DNA from: Amycolatopsis jejuensis
GTDB lineage: Bacteria > Actinomycetota > Actinomycetes > Mycobacteriales > Pseudonocardiaceae
DNA: 64,000 bases
Assembly: GCF_000717335.1 (NCBI RefSeq)
Contig: NZ_JNYZ01000006.1
Location: 248,001 to 312,000 of the forward strand
Direction of reading: 5' to 3'
Numbering within the stretch: the stretch's first letter is position 1; every line of letters starts with the position of its first letter. Of the stretch, positions 22,801 through 34,800 are shown one piece after another. Below the pieces are notes generated by a model that did no database searches, was not told where the DNA came from, and worked only from the letters and a program-made list of their open reading frames with translations. The position numbers and the translations under genes are program-made.

Positions 22801-25800
22801 GTGCTCCGTGGCTCCGCGGTGAACCAGGACGGCGCGTCCAACGGGCTGACGGCGCCGAACGGCCCGTCGCAGCAACGGGTCATCCGGCAGGCGCTGGCGA
22901 ACGCCGGACTGTCCACTTCGGACATCGACAGTGTCGAAGCACACGGCACCGGCACCACCTTGGGCGACCCGGTCGAGGCGCAGGCACTGCTGGCGACCTA
23001 CGGCCAGGACCGGGAAATCCCCTTGCTGCTGGGGTCGGTGAAGTCGAATCTCGGGCACACCCAGGCCGCGGCCGGGGTGGCGGGTGTGATCAAGACCGTA
23101 CTGGCGATGCGGCACGGAGTGCTGCCGGAGACCCTGCACGCGCAGACGCCGTCTTCCCACGTGGACTGGGATGCCGGAGCGGTCGAGCTGCTCACCGCGC
23201 GCACCGCGTGGCCGGAGACGGGGCGCCCGCGGCGAGCGGCGGTGTCGTCCTTCGGGATCAGCGGCACCAATGCCCACGTAATCCTCGAACAGGGACCGGG
23301 GGTGACTGGAGTCTTGTCGGAAGCCGAGCGTCCGGCGGGTACCGGCCTGGTCCCGTACCTGCTTTCCGGCAAGACCCCGGCGGCACTCGCGGCGCAGGCC
23401 GAACGGGTGGCCGGGCACCTGGATTCGCACCCTGATCTCGCGGCCGGGGACGTCGCGTTTTCCCTTGCCACCACCCGTCCGGCGTTCGCCCATCGGGCGG
23501 TCGTGCTGGCCGGGGACCGCGACCGCGCAACGGAGATCCTGACCGGAACCGGGGCCATCGAGGGTTCGGTGGTGGCGGGGAAAGTGGCGCTGGTTTTTTC
23601 GGGGCAGGGTGGGCAGCGGTTGGGCATGGGACGGGAGTTGTATGCCCGCTTCCCGGTGTTCGCGGAGGCGTTCGACGAGGTTGCGGAGTTGCTGAACGGT
23701 TCGATCCGGGAAGTCGTGTGGGGCGAGGATCCGGAGGCGCTCGATGCCACGCGGCACGCTCAATCGGCGTTGTTCGCGGTCGAGGTGGCGTTGTTCCGGT
23801 TGGTGGAGTCGTGGGGGATACGGCCTGATTTTGTTGCCGGGCATTCGGTAGGGGAGATTGCGGCGGCGCAGGTGGCGGGAATTCTCTCGCTGGAGGACGC
23901 GTGTGCGTTGGTGTCGGCGCGGGGACGGTTGATGGGGGAGTTGCCTGCGGGTGGGGCGATGGTGGCGGTGCAGGCGGCCGAGGACGACATTGTGCCGCTG
24001 CTGGGCGGGAGTGTGTCGATTGCGGCGGTGAACGGCCCGGAGTCGGTGGTGGTCTCGGGGGCCGAGGACGAGGTTGCGGCGCTGGTGGCTCGGTCGGGGC
24101 GCAAGTCGTCGCGGTTGCGGGTGAGTCATGCGTTTCATTCGTCGCTGATGGATCCGATGCTGGCGGAGTTCCGGGCGGTGGTGGCGGGGTTGTCGTTCCG
24201 GGAACCTCGAATTCCGGTGGTGTCGACGGTCACCGGGCAGGTGTCGGCTGAGCTGGGTTCGCCGGAGTACTGGGTGCGGCAGGTGCGGGAGCCGGTGCGG
24301 TTTGCCGACGGCGTCCGGACGCTGGTCGATGCGGGGGTGACGAAGTTCGTCGAGCTGGGTCCGGGTGGTGCGTTGTCGGCGATGGTGCGGCTACAGGTGT
24401 CTGCGGACGCGGTGGTGGTTCCGTTGCTGCGCAAGGATGTTCCGGAGGAGCAAGCTGCAGTCAGCGCGTTGGCCCGGCTGTATGTGCACGGGGTGGCGGT
24501 CGACTGGTCGTCGTTCTTCCCGGGTGCCCGCCGGGTGCCGCTGCCCACCTACCCCTTCCAGCGCACGTGGTTCTGGCCGGACGCGCGGCCGGAGGCGGGT
24601 GACGCGTCTGCATTCGGCCTCGCTTCTCCCGGCCATCCGCTGCTCACGGGCTCGGTCGAGCTCGCCGACGGCAACGGCGGTCTGCTGTTCACGAGCGCCC
24701 TTTCAGTGCGGACGCATCCGTGGCTGGCTGACCACGTAGTGCTCGGCTCGACGCTCGTGCCCGGCACCTCGCTGCTGGAACTGGCGATCCGGGCCGGGGA
24801 CGAGGTCGGCTGCGGCCGGGTCGAGGAGCTGACGCTGGCCGCGCCGATGGTGCTGCCGGAGCAGGGGTCGCTTCAGGTGCAGGTCTCGGTCGCCGCGGCG
24901 GACGACGCCGGGTTCCGCCGGGTGGCCGTCCACTCGCGGCCCGCGACCGGCGGTACCTGGACCCGGAACGCGGCCGGTCTCCTGTCCGGAACCGTGCCGC
25001 CGGATCCCGGCTTCGACGCGACCACGTGGCCGCCGGAAGGCGCCGTTCCCGTCGACATTTCCGGCTGCTACGACCAGTTTGCCGAGGGCGGGTTCCACTA
25101 CGGCGCGGTCTTCCAGGGGCTGCGCGCAGTCTGGCGTCGCGGTGACGAGGCCTTCGCCGAGGTGCGCCTCCCCGAGGACGCCGACGCTGCCGGATTCGGC
25201 CTGCACCCGGCGCTTCTCGACGCCGCATTGCACGCGATTTCCCCGGCCGGGCTGGACATCGAAGCCGGTGCATTGCCGTTCTCCTGGACGGGTGTCTCCC
25301 TGCACGCCACCGGTGCGTCTTCGGTACGGGTGCGGCTCGTCCGCACCCGCAACGACACCGTGTCCATCGCGGTCGCCGACACCACCGGTGGCCCGGTCGC
25401 GACGGCGGAGGCGCTGGCCGTCCGTGCATTGCCGGAACGGCTGACCACCGGCCTTGCCGCCGATGCCTTGTTCCGGCTCGACTGGGTTCCGGTGGCGGGC
25501 GCGGCACCGGCCGACGGCCCGGTGTCGATTCTCGGGGCAGACCGATTCGGCCTGGAAGACGCCGTGCGGTCCGCCGGGGTTCGGCTCGGCGACGACCACG
25601 CGCCGGTCGTGCTCTGCCCGATCGGCGGCGACCGCACGGACCTGCCTGCGGCCGTCCATTCCGTGACCGCCGCCGTACTCGGGCACCTCCAGCAGTGGCT
25701 TGCCGAGGACTCTCGCCTGGTCTTCGTGACCAAGGGCGCCAACACTGGTGCCGACCTGGCCGCAGCCGCTGCCGCCGGGCTCGTCCGGTCGGCGCAGAGC

Positions 25801-28800
25801 GAGAACCCGGGCCGCTTCGGGCTGATCGATCTGGACGACGACGAGGCTTCGCTGCCCGCGTTGCCGCGGGCACTGGCGTCGGCCGAGCCGAACCTGGCGA
25901 TCCGTGGCGGTGAGATCTTCGCCGCGCGCCTCGACCGGGCGCCGGCCGCCGGGCCGGGGTACCGCTGGGACCCCGACGGCACCGTCTTGATCACCGGCGG
26001 CACCGGCGGACTCGGCAGCGTGCTGGCGCGCCACCTGGCCGGTGCGCACGGCGTCCGGAACCTCCTGCTGGTCAGCCGCCGGGGTGGCGAGGCCGACGGC
26101 GTCGCGGAGCTCGTCGCCGAACTCGCCGCGCTGGGTGCGGACGCCCGGATCGCCGCCTGCGACGTGTCCGATCGCGCCGCACTTGCGGACCTGCTGACCC
26201 GGTACCCCGTGTCCGCAGTCGTCCACGCCGCCGGAGTCCTCGACGACGGGATGGTCGGCTCGCTCTCGCCGGAACGCCTCGGCCCGGTCCTGAAAGCCAA
26301 AGCCGACGCGGCGTGGAACCTGCACGAACTCACCCGGGACAACGGGCTCACCGCGTTCGTCACCTACTCCTCGGCCGCCGGGACGTTCGGCGCCGCCGGC
26401 CAGGGCAGCTACGCCGCCGGAAACGCGTTCCTCGACGCGCTCGCCCGGCATCGGCACGCGCTCGGCCTTCCGGCATTGTCGCTGGCCTGGGGGCCGTGGA
26501 CGCGCACCGGCGGGATGACCGGCACCCTCACCGAAGCCGAGCTGGACCGCATTGCGCGCTCCGGGATGCCGGTGCTGACCGCAGAGCAAGGCATGGAACT
26601 CTTCGATGCCGCGATGGGCGGGGACGACGCCGTCGTCGTGCCCGCCAGGCTCGACTTCGCCGCGCTGCGCGCCCGTGGCCCGGTCCCGGAGCTGCTGCGG
26701 GCCCTGATCCGGGGCTCGGACCGTAAGGCGGCAGCGACCGGTCCCGGCCTGGCCGGGCTCGGGGCCGGGGAACGGGCCGAGGTCCTGCTCGATCTGGTGC
26801 GCACGCAGGTCGCGCTGGTGCTCGGGCACGCCGGGGTCGCCGAAATCGATCCGGCGCGGGCGTTCACCGAACTCGGGTTCGATTCGCTGACCGCCGTCGA
26901 ACTGCGCAACAAACTCGGCACCGCAACCGGGTTGCCGCTTCCGGCCACGCTCGTCTTCGACTACCCGACCGCTTCCGCGCTCGCCGCACATCTGCAGGAC
27001 CGGCTCGACGGCCCGGCCGCCGCACCCGTCGCGCCTGCACCGGCCCTCTCGCCGGTCTCCGCTGATCCGATCGTGATCGTGGGGATGGGGTGCCGCTACC
27101 CGGGCGGGGTTGGCTCTCCGGAAGACCTGTGGCAGCTTGTCGCCGACGGAACAGACGCGATCTCGGCGTTCCCCGACGACCGCGGCTGGGACCTCCGCGC
27201 CCTGTATGACGCCGATCCGGACCACCTGGGTACGTCGTATACGCGTTCGGGTGGGTTCTTGCACGATGCCGGTGAGTTCGATGCGTCCTTCTTCGGGATG
27301 AGCCCGCGCGAGGCGATGACGACCGACGCGCAGCAGCGCTTGCTGCTGGAGGTGTCGTGGGAGGCGCTCGAACGGGCCGGGATCGACCCGGTTTCGTTGC
27401 GGGGCAGCCAGACCGGGGTGTTCGCCGGGGTGATGTACAACGACTACAGTTCCCTCCTCGGTGGTGCGGAGTTCGAGGGCTACCAGGGCAGTGGCAGCGC
27501 GGGAAGTGTTGCCTCGGGCCGGGTTTCCTACACCTTCGGCTTCGAAGGCCCGGCGGTCACGGTGGATACGGCGTGCTCGTCGTCCCTGGTCGGCGTGCAC
27601 CTCGCCGCGCAGGCACTGCGGTCCGGAGAGTGCTCGCTCGCCTTGGCCGGTGGAGTGACGGTGATGTCGACTCCGGGCACGTTCGTCGAGTTCTCGCGCC
27701 AGCGTGGCCTGTCCGCCGACGGCCGCTGCAAGTCCTTTTCGGACGACGCGGACGGCGTCGGCTGGGCCGAGGGGATCGGCATGCTGGTGCTGGAACGGCT
27801 GAGCGATGCGAAGCGCCACGGTCATCCGGTGCTGGCGGTGCTCCGGGGTTCGGCGGTGAATCAGGATGGGGCGTCGAATGGCCTGACAGCACCGAATGGC
27901 CCGTCGCAGCAACGGGTGATCCGGCAGGCACTGGCGAATGCTCGACTGTCCACTTCGGACGTCGATGTCGTCGAGGCCCATGGCACGGGTACGAAACTTG
28001 GTGACCCGATCGAAGCGCAGGCTCTGCTGGCGACGTACGGGCAGGGCCGGGAGACGCCGTTGCTGCTGGGGTCGGTGAAGTCGAATCTCGGGCACACGCA
28101 GGCGGCGGCCGGGGTGGCGGGCGTGATCAAGATGGTGCTGGCGATGCGGCACGGCGTGGCGCCGAAGACACTGCACGCGGGAACTCCGTCGTCCACTGTG
28201 GACTGGTCGAGCGGCGAGGTGACACTCCTGGCGGAGGAGACCGCGTGGCCGGACACCGGACGTCCGCGCCGCGCGGCGGTCTCGGCGTTCGGGATCAGCG
28301 GTACCAATGTCCACGCCATTCTGGAACAAGCTCCTCCGCCGCCCGCGCCCGCCCCGGACGCTGCCCCGGACCTGGTCCCGTGGCCCCTGTCGGGCAAGAC
28401 GCCGGACGCGCTGCGGGCGCAAGCCGCCCGGCTGCCCGAGCCCGGGCCGGACGCCTCGGCGGCGGATATCGGGTTCTCCTTGGCCACCACGCGTTCGGTG
28501 TTCGACCACCGGGCCGTCGTGCTCGTTTCCCCGGACTCGGCACCGGAGCCGCACCCGTCTGTCATCGAGGGTTCGGTGGTGGCGGGCAAGGTGGCGCTGG
28601 TGTTTTCGGGGCAGGGCGCACAGCGGTTGGGGATGGGACGGGAGCTGTACGCCCGATTCCCGGTGTTTGCGGACGCGTTCGACGAGGTTGCGGAGTCGCT
28701 GGATGGGTCGATCCGGGAAGTCATGTGGGGTTCCGATGCGGCGTTGCTGAGCCGGACGGAATGGGCGCAGCCTGCGTTGTTCGCGGTCGAGGTGGCGTTG

Positions 28801-31800
28801 TTCCGGTTGGTGGACTCGTGGGGGATACGGCCTGATTTTGTTGCCGGGCACTCGATCGGGGAGGTGGCGGCGGCGCACGTGGCGGGGATTTTCTCGCTGG
28901 AGGATGCGTGTGCGTTGGTGTCGGCGAGGGCGCGGTTGATGGGGGAGTTGCCTGCGGGTGGGGCGATGGTGGCGATTGAGGCGGCCGAGGACGAAGTGGT
29001 GCCGTTGGTGGGTACGGGAGTGTCGATTGCGGCGGTGAACGGTCCGCGGTCGGTGGTGGTGTCCGGCGGTGAGGATGCCGTGCTGGCTCTGGTGGCTGGG
29101 TTGGGTTGCCGGTCGTCGCGGTTGCGGGTGAGTCATGCGTTTCATTCGCCGTTGATGGATCCGATGCTGGCGGAGTTCCGGGCAGTGGTGGCGGGGTTGT
29201 CGTTCCGCGACGCCCGCATCCCGGTGGTGTCGACGGTGACCGGTGAGGTGTCGGCTGGGCTGGGTTCGCCGGAGTACTGGGTGCGGCAGGTCCGCGAACC
29301 GGTGCGGTTTGCCGACGGGGTCCGGACGTTGGCCGGTGCGGGGGTGACGAAGTTCGTCGAGCTGGGTCCGGATGGTGCGTTGTCGGCGATGGTGGGGCTG
29401 TCGGTGGCCGAGGACGCCGTGGTGGTTCCGTTGCTGCGCAAGGATCGACCCGAGGAGTTCGAGGCGGTCAGCGCGTTGGCCCGGCTGCATGTGCACGGGG
29501 TAGCGGTCGACTGGACGTCGTTCTTCCCGGGCGCACGCCGGGTCGATCTGCCCACCTATCCCTTCCGGCATCGGCGTTTCTGGCCGTCCGGCGCGGGAAC
29601 ATCGCCCGGCGGCGTGCGCGCTGCCGGACTCGGTGCGCCGGAGCATCCGCTGCTCCGCGCAGCCGTACCGGTAGCCGGGTCCGATACCGTGCTGTTCTCC
29701 GGTCTCGTTTCCACCCGCACCCATCCTTGGCTGGCCGACCACGTCGTGCTCGGCTCGACGCTCGTGCCTGGCACTGCGCTGCTGGAACTGGCGATCCGGG
29801 CGGGCGACGAGGTCGGCTGCGGCCGGGTCGAGGAACTGACCCTGGCCGCGCCGATGATCCTGCCCGACGCGGGCGGCGTGCACCTGCAGGTCGCGGTCGC
29901 GGCTCCGGAGGAGTCCGGGCGGCGCGCGGTGCGCATCTACTCACGGCCCGAAGAGGCGGAAGACGAGCCGTGGACCCAGCATGCTTCCGGGATGCTGGCC
30001 GTGGACGAGTACCACGCCGGGTTCGCCACCCCGGACCGCGAATGGCCGCCCGCAGGGGCGGAACCGGTGGCATTGGCGGACTTCTACGACGAGCGCGCCG
30101 CGGACGGTTTCGAGTACGGCCCGATGTTCCAGGGCTTGCAAGCGGTGTGGCGTTCCGGCAGCGAGGTTTTCGCCGAGGTGGCGCTTCCCGAAGGTGCCGG
30201 TGCCGAGACGTTCGGCCTGCATCCCGCGTTGCTCGACGCGTCTTTGCATGCCGGTGCTTTCGACGGCCGGTCTGCCGACAACGGGTCGGTACCGTTCTCG
30301 TGGACCGACGTGTCGTTGCATGTCAAGGGAGCCAGGGAAATCCGCGTCACCCTCGGCTGGGACGCCGACGGCGCGCGGACGATCGCAGTGGCCGACCACT
30401 CGGGCGCGCCGGTCGCGTCGATCGGCGCGTTGCGCGTCCGGCCCCTCTCCGCTGAACAGCTCGGCAGTGCCACCGTCGATCGCGATTCGCTCTTCGGACT
30501 CGGCTGGGTTCCGGTGGAAGCGTCGGGCGGCCCCGGTACCCCGATCGTGCTCGGCGCAGATCCCTTCGGGCTCGCCGCGACCCTGCGGGCCGGCGGCATC
30601 CCGGTGGCGGAGCACGCCGACCTGGCTTCGGCCGGTTCCCCGGCCGGGCCGGTGCTGGTGTCTCTCGCGGCTGCCCCCGGCGAGGTGCCCGAGTCGGTGC
30701 ACACGACGGCTTCGCAAGCCTTGCTGCTGGTCCAGGAATGGCTTGCCGAGGAACGGTTCGCCGAGGCACGGCTGGTCTTCGTGAGCCGTGGCGCGAGCTC
30801 CGGCAAAGACGTCGCCGCTGCTGCGGTACAGGGGCTCGTCCGGTCGGCACAGGCGGAGAACCCGGGACGGTTCGGATTGGTCGACCTCGCCGGGGAGCCG
30901 GGCGAGCTCCTGGCCGCGGCGTTGTGTTCCGGGGAACCCGAGGTCATGGTGCGCGACGGAGCGGTACTCGCGGGACGCCTATCCCGGATCGCTCCCGAAC
31001 TGCCCGCCGGGCACTGGGACCCGGACGGCACCGTGCTCCTGACCGGCGGCACCGGCGGTCTCGGTGCCGTCCTCGCCCGCCATCTCGTGGCCGAACGCGG
31101 TGTCCGGCACCTGCTGATGCTGAGCCGGCGCGGCTCGGCCGCCGACGGCGCTGCCGAGCTGGTCGCGGACCTCACCGGCCTTGGCGCGGACGTGCGCATC
31201 GAGGCCGGTGACGTCGCGGATCGCACCGCATTGGCGGGCCTCCTCTCGGCGATCCCCGACGAGCATCCGCTGGTCGCAGTCGTGCACACCGCGGGCGTCC
31301 TCGACGACGGGGTGATCGGCTCGCTGTCGCCCGAGCGGATGGACTCGGTGCTGTGGCCGAAGGTCGACGGCGGATGGCACCTGCACGAGCTGACCCGGGA
31401 CCTGCCGCTGTCGGCCTTCGTGGTGTTCTCCTCGATCGCCGGTGTCTTCGGTAGTGCCGGACAGGGAAACTACGCGGCCGGCAACGCTTTCCTCGATGCG
31501 CTGATGCAGCGGCGGCGGGCCGCCGGACTGCCGGGGGTGTCGCTCGCCTGGGGGCCGTGGGACCAGACCGCAGGGATGACCGGCGACCTGAGCGCGGCGG
31601 GCCTGACGCGGATCGCCCGCGCGGGCATCCCGCCGCTGTCTGCCGAACGCGGGGTCGAGCTGTTCGACGCGGCACTGGCCACCGGCGCGTCGCTCGTCCT
31701 CCCGGTCCGCCTCGACCTCCCGGTGCTGCGTGCCCAGGACGAGATTCCGACCCTGCTGCGTGGCCTGATCCGGGCTCCGGCCCGGCGCGCGGCCGGACCG

Positions 31801-34800
31801 GCCACCGCGGCCGGGCTGATCCGGCGGCTGACCGGGCGCAGCGAAGCCGAACGGCGCGCCGACCTGCTGGACCTGGTGCGCACGCAGGTCGCGATCGTGC
31901 TCGGCCACGACGGCGGCGACGAGATCGATCCCGGCCGTGCCTTCCGCGACCTGGGTTTCGATTCCCTGACCGCCGTCGAGCTGCGCAACCGGCTGAACAC
32001 CGGTACCGGGCTCAAGCTGCCCGCGACGCTGGTCTTCGACTACCCGACACCGGGCGCACTGGCCGGGCACCTGCTCGGCGCGTTGTTCGGCGGCGAGGCC
32101 CCGGCCGGACCGCAGGCACTCGCGCCGATCGACGACGACCCGATCGTCATCGTCGGCATGAGCTGCCGGTACCCGGGCGGGGTCGGCTCGCCGGAAGACC
32201 TGTGGCAGGTGGTCACCGGCGGCGTCGACGCGATCTCCGGGTTCCCGGAAAACCGCGGCTGGGACGTGGCGGGGCTGTATCACGCCGATCCGGACCACCC
32301 GGGTACGTCGTATACGCGTTCGGGCGGGTTCCTGCACGACGCAGGGCAGTTCGATCCGGCCTTCTTCGGGATGAGCCCGCGCGAGGCGATGACCACCGAT
32401 CCGCAGCAGCGCTTGCTGCTCGAGGTGTCGTGGGAGGCATTCGAACGGGCCGGGATCGACCCGGTTTCGTTGCGGGGCAGTCAGACCGGGGTGTTCGCCG
32501 GAGTCATGTACAACGACTACAGCACAGCGTTGCCGGCGGAGGAATACGAGGGCTACCAGGGCCACGGCAGCGCGGGAAGCATTGCCTCGGGCCGGGTTTC
32601 CTACACCTTCGGGCTGGAAGGCCCCGCGGTCACGGTGGATACGGCGTGCTCGTCGTCGCTGGTGGCTATGCACTGGGCGGCGCAGGCGCTGCGCAGTGGC
32701 GAGTGCTCGCTCGCGCTGGCCGGTGGGGTGACAGTGATGTCGACCCCCGGGACCTTCGTCGAGTTCTCCCGGCAGAAGGGGATGTCACCGGACGGGCGCT
32801 GCAAAGCATTCGCGGCGGCGGCCGACGGCGTCGGCTGGGCCGAGGGCATCGGCATGCTGGTGCTGGAACGGTTGTCGGACGCGGAGCGCAATGGGCACGA
32901 GGTTCTTGCCGTGGTGCGGGGTTCGGCGGTGAATCAGGATGGGGCGTCGAATGGTCTTACGGCGCCGAATGGTCCGTCGCAGCAGCGGGTGATCCGGCAG
33001 GCCCTGGCCAGTGCTGGATTGTCCACTTCGGACGTTGACGTGGTGGAAGCGCATGGCACCGGCACGACTCTCGGCGATCCCATCGAAGCACAGGCTCTGC
33101 TGGCGACGTACGGACAGGGCCGGGAAACCCCGTTGCTGCTGGGGTCGGTGAAGTCGAACTTCGGGCACACGCAGGCGGCGGCCGGGGTGGCGGGCGTGAT
33201 CAAGATGGTGCTGGCGATGCGGCACGGCGTGGTGCCGAAGACACTGCACGTGGACACGCCGTCGGGTGAAGTCGACTGGGCGGCAGGCGACGTCGAGCTC
33301 GTCACCGAGCAGGTCACGTGGCCGCAGGCCGATCGGCCGCGCCGGGCCGGGATCTCGTCGTTCGGCATCAGCGGGACGAACGTCCACACGATCATCGAAC
33401 AACCCACTACCCCCCTCGACCCCGCGGAGGCCGCTGCGGACGGGCTCGTGCCCTGGGTGCTCTCGGCCCGGACCCCGGCGGCGCTGCGGCAGCAGGCCGG
33501 ACGTCTGCTGTCGCGAGTGGACGGTCTGCGCCCGGTCGACGTCGGATGGTCGCTCGCCGGGAACAGGTCGCGCTTCGGCTGCCGTGCGGTGGTGCTGGCG
33601 GAGGACCACGAGGACGCCGTGCGCAGCCTCACCGCGCTCGCGGCGGGAGAGCCGGACCCCGGGCTGATCGAAGGATCGGCCGTCAGCGGGAAGACCGCGT
33701 TCCTCTTCTCCGGCCAGGGATCGCAGCGGCTCGGCATGGGCCGGGAGCTGTACAGCCGGTTCCCGGCATTCGCGCAGGCCTTCGACGCGGTCGCCACGGA
33801 ACTCGACCGGCATCTGGACCGCCCGCTGCGCGAAGTGATGTGGGGCGAGGACGCCGGCGCGCTCGATGACACGGGCTGGACCCAGCCCGCGCTCTTCGCC
33901 GTCGAGGTCGCGCTGTTCCGGCTGGTGCACTCCTTCGGGATCACCGCCGACCAGTTCGCCGGGCATTCGATCGGCGAACTCACCGCCGCGTATGCCGCGG
34001 GAGTGTTCACCATCGAGGACGCCTGCGCGGTGGTTGCCGCGCGAGCGCGCCTGATGCGGGAGCTCCCGGCCACCGGGGCGATGCTGGCGGTCCAGGCGTC
34101 CGAAGCCGAGGTCGCCGCAATGCTCGACGGGCACGAGAAGGAAGCCGGGATTGCCGCGGTCAACGGGCCGCTGTCGGTCGTGGTGTCCGGCGAGACCGGC
34201 GCGGTCGAGGAGATTGCGCGGCGCTTCGAGAGCAACGGACGGCGCACCAAGCGGCTGCCGGTGAGCCACGCCTTCCACTCACCGCTGATGGAGCCGATGC
34301 TGGAGAGCTTCCGGACGGTTCTCGAAGGGGTGTCCTTCACCGAACCTGCGGTCCCGGTCATCTCGAACCTGACCGGCCGTGCCGCGGCGCCGGGGGAGCT
34401 GTGCACCCCGGACTACTGGGTCCGTCATGTGCGCGAGGCCGTGCGCTTCGCCGACGGGGTCGAAGCGTTGGCGGGCAACGGGGTCACGGTTTTCCTCGAA
34501 CTGGGACCGGATGCTGCGCTGACCGCAATGGTGCGCGAAACCCTCTCCGGCAGTGAGGTCGCCCTTCCGGCGCTGCGCAAGGACCGATCCGAGGTGCGGG
34601 CACTGACCTCGGCGCTGGCCGGACTGCACGTCCGCGGTACCGAAGTGGACTTCTCCGCGTTCTTCCCCGGCGCCCGGCGCGTCGACCTGCCGACCTACGC
34701 CTTCCAGCACGAGCATTTCTGGCCGGCGCCGGGCTTCGCCGGGGGCGACGTCATCGCCGCCGGGCTCGGTGCGGCCGGGCACCCCCTGCTCGGCGCCGCC

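Noticed and set aside
23558-29545. Repeated AT and KS DNA as a mobile element
   Set aside because: No transposase, terminal inverted repeats or target duplications; the repeats follow PKS domain borders.
24703-29883. 1726-codon minus-strand open frame opposite modules 5 and 6
   Set aside because: Mirror of PKS coding sequence with repeated Arg/His/Gln-rich words and no recognisable domain; an artefact of codon bias.
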